Assembly (NCBI RefSeq): GCF_050908995.1
Contig: NC_135130.1
Location: forward strand, 1,915,001-1,979,000
Direction: 5' to 3'
DNA length: 64,000 nucleotides
Source of the DNA: Andrena cerasifolii
Taxonomy: Eukaryota; Arthropoda; Insecta; Hymenoptera; Andrenidae
Both the position numbers and the translations under genes were made by a program. Positions 10,047 through 21,506 of the stretch are shown here, piece by piece. Position 1 is the first letter of the stretch; every line of letters begins with the position of its first letter. Below the pieces are notes generated by a model. The model was not told the origin of the DNA, made no database searches, and saw nothing but the letters and a program-made list of their open reading frames with translations.

Positions 10047-13000
10047 TATTACCGCATAGCGCAGCCATACCACAGCAAATCCTTCGCGCAGTCGAATTTA
10101 CACACTAAAAGAGTCATCTTGAAGTCGCGACGTTGCGGAATGCTTGTTGCTTTTTCTGCAATGCCAAGCGCATTTCCCCTAGCAATACTGATCGTGCAGA
10201 AGTGGTTCGCAGCAGAAATGACAGATATCGGTTGCACTCTCCTCCGGTTTCCTCGAAATCAGTGTTCCACGAGTGACACTTACTCATCGCTACTGCTTGA
10301 AATTTCCAAAATAGATTGGTACACGTTACCAATTGAGCGTTCCAGGGAATTAAATGTTTCGAAGAGGCTTGACGCACCGAGGGATCGCAACGCATCAGAG
10401 CTACACCTCACACGCAAGACGGGGGCTGAACGAGGATGCATCTGACATAGACGTCGCATGCATCCTCCCATGTGTACACATAAACATCCATGTGGGCGAA
10501 AGGAAGCTGAGTCGCTCGATTCTCCTTGCGCGTTCTGAAGCGTCAGGGAAGGCATCGTTGAAAGGGTAGGGAGAAGGACGAAGAAGGGTGGAGGCCGAGG
10601 TCTACTCTGTTTGCTAATTACTCGGCGTCGGCACATTTGCATCCACGTTCGCACCAGCCTCCTCCCCCTCAACTGCCGGTGTTAACCTTCTCATTAAACG
10701 TAATTGTTTGCAATAATTTGATGCCACCTGTCTCCCTCCTGCCGTTACGACTAGCCAACTTCTCCTAAGTGTCTCCACTCCGCTACCCTGCTTACTGTTG
10801 CACCGCCTAGCAGACTGTCTTCTCGCATCCAGTCCTTTCACTCCTACGCACTTCACTGCCTCCGTGTCTGCACGCGCGTACGTATGCCCGCGCCTAGGTG
10901 TGCGTTTATGTGCGCGGGCCTACATGTGTGCGTCAGGAGTCCTAGGTGCACTCGAAGCGTGAATACGGGACACCGTGTACGCGACCGGGAAGAGATTCTG
11001 ATTGCAGCCTCTTCTGGAGCAGCGAGTAGTCGTTGTCTGGGTCTAACTGCGGGGGGGGGGGGGCTTTTGTTCCGACGGTGACGTCCGCGGCATGCACGCA
11101 GTGTACATGTTATAATAGCGACTTCAGACGTACGCCCTTGGACGTGACAATTACAGATGTCTCGATTAATTGCTTGAGACACCGCTGGATCCAGGCATAA
11201 TAGAGCCAAATCGGTGAATAACGACGGCGTAATTTCTGAACTCTGCCTGAGGAATTTATTCATTAGTGCCAGGCTGCCCCTGAAGACAGCCGGGCTAATA
11301 CAGTTGCTCCAGGCTTTTCTTGCCAATCTATGCTGCAACAACAACACAATTTGCGATGCGGCGGTGAAACCGGTGCGGCAAATTATTCCCTTTGAGGGCT
11401 GTTAGCATGGTGATGACAGCTGGCGGATTCTGTATTAAGAGTAGTATGAATCTGTTTAATCGTTTTGTAATGAACAAAAGAAACAAAGTATTTATTTTTT
11501 GAGAAGTGTCTGTGAATTGGTCAAAAAGGTGCCTGGAAATGGGAAACTTAATTGCAGATGTTTACGAATGGAATATGTTTTGCTTATTAGCACAATCAGC
11601 TGATTCGTTTGTGACCACGTGCATTCGATTAGTAGAACTCATTTCAAATGGCTGGACTTTTTCTTCGCGAACATTTCTACAGTATTTCGCGAACATGGTT
11701 TGAGGCAATGTCACACTATAGGTTCTATTTCGATGATTTATTTACTTCGGATATTTCAAGTACATCATTTACGATTCATTGTTCTTATTTTTATTTAAAC
11801 GAGGCCGCCGCTTTTACTGAAAATTCTAATTGTAATGTAGGAAATGACGAGGGTGTGAGAATAAAATAACTCCGTAAGTAAACTCAACAAGAGTTTGTTA
11901 AAACTTGTTAAAATTTGGTACGTAACTTTTTCTTCAGCATTACAAGGGACGAAACACACTGCGCGGTCTATGCCAGGGTGGGTCGCAAACGAAAGACATC
12001 CTCTCTGCGCGGAGGTGTCAGACCACCCCTACTCACCAATTCCAAAACGTGCAAATCGCCGAACGAAATGAGGGAGACGCTTTCTCTCCTCGAAACCGAA
12101 GGAACGTCGAGCTTGCAAAACAAATGAAGGGTAAGGGAGAAAAGCCGGGAGTGTTCATTTTTCGCGATGTTGCGATTTATGGCATATTTTGTTGGTGGCA
12201 ACTGGGACTACAGAACTGTCGATTCACAAAGGGTTATAAAGTTCAAATACCCCCGTAAGATGGCGTTAAAGATTTGGTATACTGGTTAAAAACAAGAAAT
12301 GTCCACTCTGCACTGGAACAAAACATGGAATGCCTCCACTCTGTGCTTAAGCACAAACTTCAATTCATTGAACCTTGTTTCTTTACTGATGGACTAAAGT
12401 ATTAAAACTCAATTTTCTCGATAACGCTGTTTTGTGATGTTCCCTGATTTTCCCCTTACTCTTCAGGTGTTTTATTGTTTTATCTCGACGCTCTGCCTCG
12501 AAGGTTACGCGCCGAAATGACTCTTCGTTCTGACCCTGCAGGTACGCGTTTGTACCGCTCGTACAGGCTACAGTAATTTTAGGATTTTGTCAAAAGCGAG
12601 AGGCTTCATTGAATGTAAAACTGTATTATGGAGATACATTTGTGTTGGTGGCCGTGGCGGAATGGATTCGAATCGTTTTGTTGGTAAATGCTAAAATATA
12701 TATACGACAGTGATAGTAGAATAAAACAAGAAAAACGAACGGATGACAGAGTGTGAATAAAGAAAGAATGGAAACTGCAGATGAAGCCGCGACTATCGCC
12801 GCGCTACGATGGGCCAATGCGCAACTTCGTGAGCGCGCCATTTGCGAATACTAACAATTTGATTTTCAGATGCATATGCAATATTGAAGTTGATGCAGTG
12901 AGGTTACTCTTAGCGTCACTCGTCAATTGCCGCTAAAGTACCAACTACTCCTCGCGGTTGGTGATGGCCATAAAATTATTACGACTTTTTCAAAGTTGAG

Positions 13001-13154
13001 ATGGCGCAGGTTCAGCCCACGGTGTAGTAGGCAGGAGTTCCGACTCAGCACCTTTATCGCAGCGATTTTGTGTGGTTCCTCGGGCCGTCGCAAGAGGCGT
13101 CGTGATCAGAAAAACATGTACGCATGTGTTAATGAGATTGTAGTAGTAGACATG
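10047..13154. other. apparently single-copy region, GC-rich at 10.1-11.4 kb
   Basis: GC-richer and CpG-containing for roughly 10100-11400, with a run of 13 G at 11051-11063. Overlapping open frames on both strands (up to 164 codons, minus 10853-11347) show no domain or signal. A region at 11930-12240 is also GC-richer. This could be a promoter-proximal or untranslated region of a gene beyond the window, but no exon can be defended. Confidence 0.35.
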
Positions 13155-13298
13155 TTAGGCCGGTATTCATAGTCGCTACTTATTCTTAAGCAAATGCTTA
13201 AGCATACGGCATCCTTTACTAGCTACTAGGTTAGTAGAGGATGCCGCATGCTTAAGCATTTGCTTAAGAATAAGTAGCGACTATGAATACCGGCCTTA
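13155..13298. mobile_element. near-perfect palindromic MITE, TTA-flanked (Harbinger-like)
   Basis: Element 13158-13295 (138 bp) sits between TTA (13155-13157) and TTA (13296-13298). The 66-bp arms start GGCCGGTATTCATAGTCGC and differ at only a few positions. A TTA duplication and GG terminus match PIF/Harbinger-type MITEs and the element at 3742-3868. Confidence 0.85.
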
Positions 13299-13364
13299 GT
13301 GGTAATATGCGCAAGAAGTCAGCCTATGCCTTTTCCCTTTGAGCGCCAATCTAGCGGCCGACAA

Positions 13365-13800
13365 AAGAACTAGCAAGGGAACATTCCGGACCTGAAAATT
13401 CCAAAAATTCTGAAACTTTGCGAATATGCAGAGAATTTCCTCCTGATTACAACGCAATTTTTGTTTGCTGCCCAAATTCACTTTAAAGGGGTGTAATTGA
13501 CCCCTGAAAATCCCGTTATTTTCCGATTTCGTGTTATAACTCGTGAACTGCAAAGCAATTTTTTTTATCAAATGATAGATTTAATTAAAAGAAGTAATTT
13601 TTGTCTTGAAACTGTTTTCTATCTCTTGCAGTTCGTGAGTTATAACACAAAATCGAAAAATAGCCGAATTTTTAGGGGTTAACTTCACCCCCTTCGAGTG
13701 AATTTGGGTAGCAAACAAAAATTGCGTTGTAATCAGGAGGAAATCCCCAACATATTCACAAAGTTTCCAATTTTTTTGAATTTTTGGCGTGACTGACGCA
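13365..13800. mobile_element. foldback repeat
   Basis: Left arm blocks ATTTCCTCCTGATTACAACG, TTTGTTTGCTGCCCAAATTC and CGTGTTATAACTCGTGAACT recur as complements at 13620-13750 in mirrored order. Outer arms (CAAAAATTC / GAATTTTTGG) are more diverged. No clear target duplication found, so the limits are approximate. Confidence 0.7.
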
Positions 13801-13976
13801 GGCGCAGTTCATGCACACATAACCACCGCTCCTGTAAGTGCTTCCCCCTCCATCATTGGAGCCGACCTTCTCCGAACTCTGCGCGGGACCTGTCCGTTGT
13901 CAACGTAAACAACGTCCCGCACGAAAAGTTAATAGAGAGAGTAGAGGGCCGTGCGTCGAATAAAAAACATAGGCGG

Positions 13977-14712
13977 TTAATGGGTGGTTCTGGTCTAATG
14001 TCGATTTTTTTTTTATTTCATTTTTCGAATGTTCAACCTTTTAGGAATACGTGTTTAAAAGGATTTGTTGAAATTCGTAAAATTCCCCAAGTTATAGGTA
14101 TTTGAGTCGCGGCAAATGCATGGGCAACAACCGTCCACTCCGGCGCTCACGTAAAACTTCAAATGCGTTTTTCTCGAAACAGTGTTCTCAAAACGATGGG
14201 ACCTGTATCTTCAAAAGTTATTATCCGATTCGACTGAAACTTTTTTTTATTTCGAAGATTATTCTTTTGGCTAGGGGGGGGGGGCTTAACAATTACAAAA
14301 ATTATATTTTTTTAGAAAATAACGACACTTCAATTTTGAAATCACTTTTCCCTGTATTTTTCGTCCTTTCATCGCCTGTGAAAATTATAAATTTTCAACT
14401 TTTTGTAATTTTTTTAGCCCCCCTAGCCGAAAGAATAATCTTCAGAATAAAAAAAGTTTCAGTCGAATCGGATAATAACTTTTGGAGATAGAGGTCCCAC
14501 CGATTTGGATCAATTTTTTTACGCCTTGACTTTAACGACTCCCCAAGGCTGTCTGCAATGATTAATTATAAAACAAAAAATATATTTCTATAATCTAAGA
14601 CATCCTTAATACAATGCAACAAGTCCCATTAAATTATATATAGTAGTTTTCCTTTAATTAATTCCTAAATATCACCTATTTTTTTGGGCTCTAGACCAGA
14701 ACCTCCCCTTAA
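13977..14712. mobile_element. TTAA-flanked foldback element
   Basis: Element 13981-14708 lies between TTAA (13977-13980) and TTAA (14709-14712). Ends are TGGGTGGTTCTGGTCTA on the left and TAGACCAGAACCTCCCC on the right. Inner arms about 14200-14270 and 14415-14500 are close inverted repeats (GTTATTATCCGATTCGACTG, GAAGATTATTCTTTTGGC) around a G-run. A 129-codon open frame (14102-14491) crosses the palindrome and is not a credible gene. Its right end is related to the copy at 36110-36256. Confidence 0.8.
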
Positions 14713-15949
14713 GTGGGGAGTCGGGCGTAGCAACGCCTCCCGAGGGTCATGCCTGCGCGAAACAGGTATGCTCTAATGTGGAATGCAGTGTAGTATGAGT
14801 TCGTACGCACTTGGTCACGGCGCACAACAAAGATTTCTGGTCTCTCGGCGACCAAATTTCCGGCGACTGATCGCAAATGCGTAACGGGGCTAAGAGTATA
14901 GGGTAAATTTCAGCAGATATTTTTTTTTCAAAAATCTGAGACAGAACCATTATTTAGCTAAGTTTTTATGACTCAGTTCCGAGTAAGTTAATTGCATATT
15001 CAGTAAAAGTTAATTTTTCTGAATGACAAAAGGAGCAGATCAGTTTTAAGCATTTGTACATATAAATAGGTCAGTGCACTCCCATGAATAGATCTCTCTT
15101 TCTCGGCGAATCTACAAGAACGAATTTTCTAGTTTAGCGATATTTTCTCGGTCTGCCACTCCCAATATCTGCGTTCGTTTCTTCCCCTGCGGCATAACTC
15201 TTTTCAAACTCTCCGTGTATCTTCAATGTTTGCCGTGTAAAGTGAGTACACCTTGTATCATTTCACAACGCTCAGCCAATAAGCATTCGCCAGCGATAAA
15301 TCCTTCGTGCCGACTCCGTTCCAATGGTTCACAACAAACTTTTGCCTGTGGCGAGATGTACAGAGAAGCCATCGAAACTTTTATGCATTTTTACGGCCCT
15401 GGAGAATATCGGAGCGATCCTTACCGAACGTCGAAACACCTTTGATTTTTCCTTTTGGTAGCTTCGCAGCAATGGTTATCCAGTATTCGGCAAGAAAAGT
15501 TATTTAGATTACATCTCTAAAAGTGTGAATCTTGATTTATTAATGCTAGAACGAATTCGTGATATAATACTTGTAAACGTTCCGATAAATATTTGTGTAA
15601 CATATGGATAAATTTAATTTTAATCCTTGGACGCCAGATCGATTGCATGACGGATACAAGGTCCATTTTGACCCATAATACATTTTTGTTCGTACATTTT
15701 CCAGAGTACCATTTTAATTTTACGACACGCTTTCGACTATCGCAGAAACTCATTTTTTCAAGCATACGTTACTCACAACCACGCACTCACAGTCTCTCAT
15801 TTCTTAAATCAAAAGAGACAAAGTGAGACTTTGGATTAAGGAAATCTTATGTTAAATGAATTTTAAGAAGATAACCACTTGCTATATAAAATATAAAAAC
15901 GAATGTCTGGGTAAGATTAGTTTTTAAGGAAAGAATGTATGGGATATAT
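14713..15949. other. no recognisable feature
   Basis: Nothing recognised. Frames of 60-82 codons around 15200-15830 have no motif. Confidence 0.4.
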
Positions 15950-16321
15950 GATATTATACTTAGACCATATATACCCAAAGACACGGCCTGTTCTATATGA
16001 AGTCACGAGTCAAAGCAAAGATAACGGGGCAAAGTCACTTGTGGGCAAAAGATAATTCAATATGGTTAGACCATATATACAAGTGAGGTTATATCTTTTT
16101 CTGTGAATAATTTTTGAATAATTATTAATAATGGCGAAAACATGTTGTATAAAGAATTGCAAAGACAATGATTAAATTGCATTTTCGTAAATATTTATAC
16201 ATTCCTAGAACTTCCATCTTTACTTTGCCCACATGTGACGTCACGTTGATGATTTCATCCTTGCGTCAAGGCAGTTATCTGGAGCCTTGTCTGTGGGTAT
16301 ATGTGGCCTAAGATATTATAC
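15950..16321. mobile_element. TIR element with 10-bp TSD
   Basis: Element 15960-16311 has ends TTAGACCATATATACCC and TTAGGCCACATATACCC (right end read on the other strand), followed by CAAAGACACGGC / CACAGACAAGGC. The flanks GATATTATAC (15950-15959 and 16312-16321) are identical. A duplication of 9-11 bp is typical of Mutator-like elements; the superfamily is inference. A third copy of the terminal motif, GTTAGACCATATATAC, lies inside at 16065-16080. Confidence 0.8.
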
Positions 16322-16607
16322 TACAGGGTTATCCATTTCAGCCTGGCGGCGCTCGCGCCAGTAAGTACAAATGAGAACGGCAACAGCGCCACACGCATAC
16401 TTACTACACAATCATATGTCGATACATCCGCCATCTATGGGCTGTTGCTAAAAGTATAGGTCATCTACACGAACCTATACTTTTAGCAACAGCCCATAGA
16501 TGGCGGATGTATCGACATATGATTGTGTAGTACGTATGCGTGTGGCGCTGTTGCCGTCTCATTTGTACTGGCGCGAGCGCCGCCAGGCTGAAATGGATAA
16601 CCCTGTT
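16322..16607. mobile_element. long near-perfect palindrome (foldback MITE)
   Basis: Element 16324-16605 (282 bp) starts CAGGGTTATCCATTTCAGCC and ends with the complement. Arms of about 130 bp are almost identical, around a short centre near 16465. Ends of the form CAGGG..CCCTG after a TA suggest Tc1/mariner-type. The right flank is TT rather than TA. It begins immediately after the target duplication of the preceding element. Confidence 0.85.
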
Positions 16608-17825
16608 GTGCTCCTACAAGATATATACAGTGATAGAATATTTTACTTATGACTCATCACTGCAAACCTTAAGTTTAACTACACTACTATTAACTTTAAA
16701 TATACGAAACACATAATTACAATTACACAGTGAAACTGATCGTGGAGAGCACGTGCCTGTTACCCATGTCAACTCATGGGACATGAGTACAGAGCAGAAG
16801 GCATCGCTATGAATACAGCAACGAACATAAAAAGAACACTCGCGAAATAAGGTTACTCGGCCAAATTCGCCGCGCAGAATTCAGACGAAGCGCGTTGTTC
16901 GATTCCCTGATGCTAGCAATGATCTTTCTTTTATACAGCTGTAGTAAAATATATTTTTTTTAAAATATCGTGCAACAATATAACACACCTTTCATTCTAT
17001 TAATTCTAATTTAGCAATTAAATGGAATACTATCAAATGCACGTCAAGTATCGATTATTATAATTAGTTGCTAGGCACAACTGAATTTCCTAGCCTCGGT
17101 ACTTTATGATGTTACGTAGGTACTGTATTTCGTCACGAGCTTCGCGTCAACAAACCATAACTATTACCATCACTGGTTACGTGTTGGCTTACCTTAATTA
17201 CTGATTGTACAGACATGCAATGACTAGTTTATTATGCCCTGACAGCGCATTTCATACTGGCATGCTTGAACTGCGAATTAATAACTAATTGCAACTAATG
17301 TCTGGAGTAAACGAAGATTTACCCTACTAGTGATAATGCTCTGTCTTTGCCGTTTAACTTACATTAAATCTCATGAAAACGTTCTGAAGTAGTACGACAT
17401 TTTTTTAAAATCGTAATTTGTTGTTGCTTTCATTATCTTGTATAACAAAAATTTCCATAACAAATTATTTTCTTTACGATATTCATTAAGGGCAAATACG
17501 AAGACAGAATTCATACTGTAGGGGCTGTGAAATTAAAATTATTACGTTTAATATCTTCGACGCTAACAATAAGTTAAACATGACAATTTTATTTTTTTCA
17601 TTTGTTTTACGGATTATCGGATTGCAAATGAGTTATTATATGATGAAATAAAATCGTTTCGACGTAAAATCGTTCTTGTAATAGGAAAACTGTCAGAGAA
17701 TGCGAAATGTATTGAACTCTGACGGCAAAAAGACAATAACGACTTTGTAATATAATACATTTAAAATAATAAGAACAATATGATAATGATCTATTTATTA
17801 GCAGCATAAGTTGGAATCCAACTTT
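16608..17825. other. no recognisable feature
   Basis: AT-rich with no ends, arrays or exons recognised. Confidence 0.45.
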
Positions 17826-18711
17826 TTAAGGGGTATTTCCACTATGAAGCCCTGAAAAAGTACAGCTGTTTGGAACTTTTTTTGTCACAAATAGAATGTG
17901 TTTACTAAATTGAAGTTTTTTCTATTTATTAATACGCGCTTTGAGAATACAACATTTTTTTCATATTTTTTCAACGCTTGCTTGCGCCTAATTAATTGGG
18001 TGTAATATGCGCTGTAAAATAATAGACGAACTGCATGGTCAATTTTGGAGGAACCGTGTGTCTGAAACAAAGAAACCAAAAAGATTTGTTATCAGTATGA
18101 CTGTCGCTGTGCCAGGGACTAAGAGTAATTAACCTAAGATTAATTAAACATTCAGTCTAATTGGATTGATCAGGAATTAACAAAATGGCGGACCTCCAAA
18201 GTTGAACTATCTATGTTAGCTAAATTTTTTAACCATTCTGCGACGCGAGATGAGAAAAAAATGAGAAAAAAATAAAAGATGAGAAAAAAATAAAAGATGA
18301 GAAAAAAATAAAAGATGAGAAAAAAATAAAAGATGAGAAAAAATAAAAGATGAGAAAAAATAAAAGATGAGAAAAAAATAAAAGATGAGAAAAAAATAAA
18401 AGATGAGAAAAAAATAAAAGATGAGAAAAAAATAAAAGATGAGAAAAAAATAAAAGATGATACTACCAGCCCAGATACATGGTTGCTCCAAAATCGACCA
18501 CGCAATCGAGGCGTCCTTTTTTCACCGCACATATTACACCCCCTTATTTTGGGGCAAGCAAGTATTACAAAAGTATAAAAAAAAATTTGTTGCATTCTTA
18601 AAACACATTAATGAAGAGAAAATCTTCAATTTAGTAAACATTCTTTTTGTGACAAATGAATTTCCAAATATCGATACTTTATCAGGGTGTCACAGTGAGA
18701 AGACCCCTTAG
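17826..18711. mobile_element. TTAA-type element with long diverged inverted arms
   Basis: Element 17830-18707 begins GGGGTATTTCCACTATGAAG after TTAA and ends CACAGTGAGAAGACCCC before TTAG, so the duplication carries one mismatch. Arms of roughly 240 bp (17880-18080 and 18470-18660) mirror each other at moderate identity, for example AAAATTGACCATGCA / AAAATCGACCACGCA on like strands. The two arms produce look-alike open frames on opposite strands (minus 17885-18079, plus 18457-18711). Their similarity reflects the inverted repeat, not protein conservation. The centre holds a minisatellite. Confidence 0.75.
18248..18460. repeat. minisatellite, 17-18-bp unit
   Basis: About 12 copies of GATGAGAAAAAAATAAAA, some one base shorter, in the centre of the TTAA-type element. 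The minus-strand frames through it read FYFFLI-type repeats and look like membrane proteins, but they are by-products of the A/T-rich unit. Confidence 0.9.
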
Positions 18712-19497
18712 ACACATTCACATCGTATATACTTGCGTCTGATTACATACTGGGCATTTCTACTTATCTGTCTCAAGTTGGTACGAAATGCTGGTACGAT
18801 AATAGACTGACAAGTAGTATCCAAAACAACTCTTTCTTCCACTTTTCATTCACAATTTTTCAGTATAACTGGTACGATCTTAATTATATATAGCCACATT
18901 ACTTGAAAAGAAATAGACTACATATATGCGTAAATAACTGAGAACACACGTTGCAATATAAATATTCGTTGATACTACTTAAACATTCTTGGAATATTCC
19001 AAATCCACATTTTGTAATTCGATACTTCACGTTCAAATTTTAGATCAAGTTTTACAACATTGATAAGCTTCTATCTTCTTCACTATTATTTATTATTCAT
19101 TTAATGCGGTGACTGGGGAGAAGGGACCGCTGTCACCTCTCTGAAGACAGATACATCCGCATTGCCCGTCTTGAACCATCCCTGCTTTCAGAATAGTTCC
19201 CCAATTTATTACAGGCCCGGGCATGAGCGTTCGCAGGGGGAGCACGGGGGCAGTTGCCTCCCCTGGCTTGAGAAAAAATGCTTATTTTTAAATACTAGTC
19301 TTTATTAAGTTTATACTAAAAAAGTGAATACTTTTAATTGTTTAATTAATTGGCGCTCCCAGATGGGTTCAAACAAGCAACCAATCGTCGCCTGCCATCT
19401 TGACTGTTTCTCAAAGTTGCCCCCCCTCCTGGAAAAATGTTTGCGAATGTCATTGGGCTCGGGACGCATGGAGGGGAGGATCAGTCATCAGGAGTGC
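18712..19497. other. mostly unrecognised; possible hAT-like remnant at 19213-19480
   Basis: A CAGGCCCGGGCATGAGC start near 19214 and a block rich in GGGGGAG / CTCCTGG suggest a decayed hAT-like element ending around 19470, but no target duplication was found. The rest shows nothing. Confidence 0.3.
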
Positions 19498-19696
19498 ACC
19501 TTCACCAGGGTTGCCAGAAGTAGAGACGCGATACGTCATGACACGTCCCTGTTGGTCCCGACTTCTAGCAGCCGTAGCTGTGATTATATACTATACAACT
19601 TGTGCACACACTAATGCGAGGATTCCTCCTCTACTACTTCCTACTACGTCGAAACCCCTCCCTGTTGTCCCTACTTTTGGCATCCCCGTCCGTCAC
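19498..19696. mobile_element. short hAT-like element
   Basis: Element 19506-19688: CAGGGTTGCCAGAAGTAGAG on the left and, on the other strand, CGGGGATGCCAAAAGTAGGG on the right. Flanks ACCTTCAC and TCCGTCAC match at 6 of 8 positions, consistent with an old 8-bp duplication. A related CAGGGTTGCCAG end lies at about 58160-58172. Confidence 0.6.
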
Positions 19697-19732
19697 CGAG
19701 ATTGTCATTTCTTTCCTAACTTCGAATGTGGT

Positions 19733-20008
19733 CAGGGATGCTAAGCAACTTTTTCTGTAGCCACTTGTTTTGGGTGGGGGAACACCTACAGGAGTGGTGG
19801 TAATGTGTGTGTGTGTGAGACGCCACGATTGGAGACGAACCGACGCCACGGCTAACCAGCGTCGACAACATATTTCCTGGCGACGCGGGTTGTCCGTGAC
19901 GTCGGTTCGTCTCCCATCGCGGCGTCTCACGCACACATTACCACCACTCCTGTAGGTGTTCCCCCACCCAAAACAAGTGGCCATAGAAAATGTTGTTTGG
20001 CATCCCTG
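19733..20008. mobile_element. palindromic hAT-like MITE
   Basis: Starts CAGGGATGCTAAGCAAC and ends with GCATCCCTG. Arms of about 120 bp are highly similar, including CCACTTGTTTTGGGTGGGGG and ACACCTACAGGAGTGGTGG. The 8-bp flanks (AATGTGGT / AATAGCGT) match at only 5 positions, so the duplication is uncertain. It lies 44 bp from the preceding hAT-like element. Confidence 0.8.
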
Positions 20009-20016
20009 AATAGCGT

Positions 20017-21506
20017 CGGACATGACCTCTCGGGCACGGCAGACCTAACTGCATAAGCTTCTTTCGTCATGGTATCTCATTGATGCGTGGCCATTTGTAA
20101 CCGAAAAAACCTAAGCGTCGATGTTAATCTAGGTCCAGGTAGACCAAACCGTTTCCCGAAACTAAGTATTTCCAGTGAATATCATTTGAAGGACATAATG
20201 CTGCAAGTTTTTGAATTTGTATCGGTGTCAGTTACTGCAGCCTGTACAACAAAACATGTAGTGTCATTTACAAAGATGTCCATGTCTTCCACATCTCTAA
20301 ACACGTAACCTTGAAAAGAGTGATCTGCCAATTCGCATTGTATTTCCTCCAAACTAAATAATTTCTGTCTCACACATGTTTTTGTATTATCAAATGCAAC
20401 AGTGATTTTTGAGATTATAACAATAGATATCTCACTCCGCATGTAATAGAAATTCATCGTTTTTAAATTCAATGTTTATACTTATGTTGCAGGTAAGGCT
20501 AACATACCGAGTACTTAACATTCTTCAACATCGCAGCGAAAGTAAGAGATGAAGGTATGTTAAAGTGTTACCGCAAAAAACCTTATTTCTTGACGTGCGC
20601 GTGTTAAGTGTTGCACATTCAATAAGAAGAACGCAGAGGAAAACACATTTTCTAAACGTGCCAACGCTAATTGCACCATGATCTATATTTTACTTTTAAA
20701 TTATATAAAAAAATAATATTACATAATACACTTACAAGAAAATATACATAAAAATATACTAAGATCATTTTTATAATATTAACATATTTCGAAATTATAG
20801 TAAAATGGGAATATAATATGTAGTATAGGAACTGGAAGTTTTGCTTACCAAATTTTCTATCCCCTTACAATACCATTTAGCGTTTGATAATTTGTATGCA
20901 CGGCAGCACAAGCTGTGCACGCGCATACATATCTATGTACTGTGCTGCTAAAATGAGACAAAATCGTGAGCCCGAGACAAAAAACAGCATGATAATATGA
21001 TCATGCTGTTTACACTTCACAAGCCGTTCCTTACACCCTCGCAAATATTTTACACAATGCTTAGAAAATATCCACATTAACATTTAATAAATAATGGCTA
21101 ATTTCATATTTATATCATCTGTATCATGAGAACAAAAACTTTGCGGATTCTAGCTTATTAGGACCAGTACGTTTGAGGTTTAGAATATCCTCATAAGCTT
21201 GACACTATTTGAGAAACACCTTAGAGAATTAATATGCGAACAGAAAAGCCAAAATACAGCAAAAAATAGACCATAGCAAAATAGATAAGGTTGCCCACGA
21301 ATTTTCACTTGCCACTTGCAGCACTCTCAAATTCTTCCAATTATATAAATTACCTCGTACATGTTGGGGCGTAATTAGCAATATATGCGAAAAAGGGTGA
21401 TTCGTGACCAAATACATAAGTTAAAATATGAAGGAAATAAGTAAATCGTACGGAGCTTAGTTTTCGAATTAATTGATTTTGAAGGTTCTTCATATGATTT
21501 GAATAT
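20017..21506. other. no recognisable feature
   Basis: AT-rich. Open frames on both strands around 20087-20472 have no recognisable motif. Confidence 0.4.

Noticed and set aside
10853..11347. 164-codon minus-strand open frame
   Set aside because: Crosses a 13-G run and overlaps frames on the other strand; Arg/Cys-rich translation typical of GC-rich non-coding DNA.
12645..12700. tRNA-like start GCCGTGGCGGAATGG
   Set aside because: No T-arm or B-box at the right distance and no stems; not a tRNA.
18170..18595. Phe/Ile-rich membrane-like repeat protein on the minus strand
   Set aside because: Direct translation of the GATGAGAAAAAAATAAAA minisatellite.
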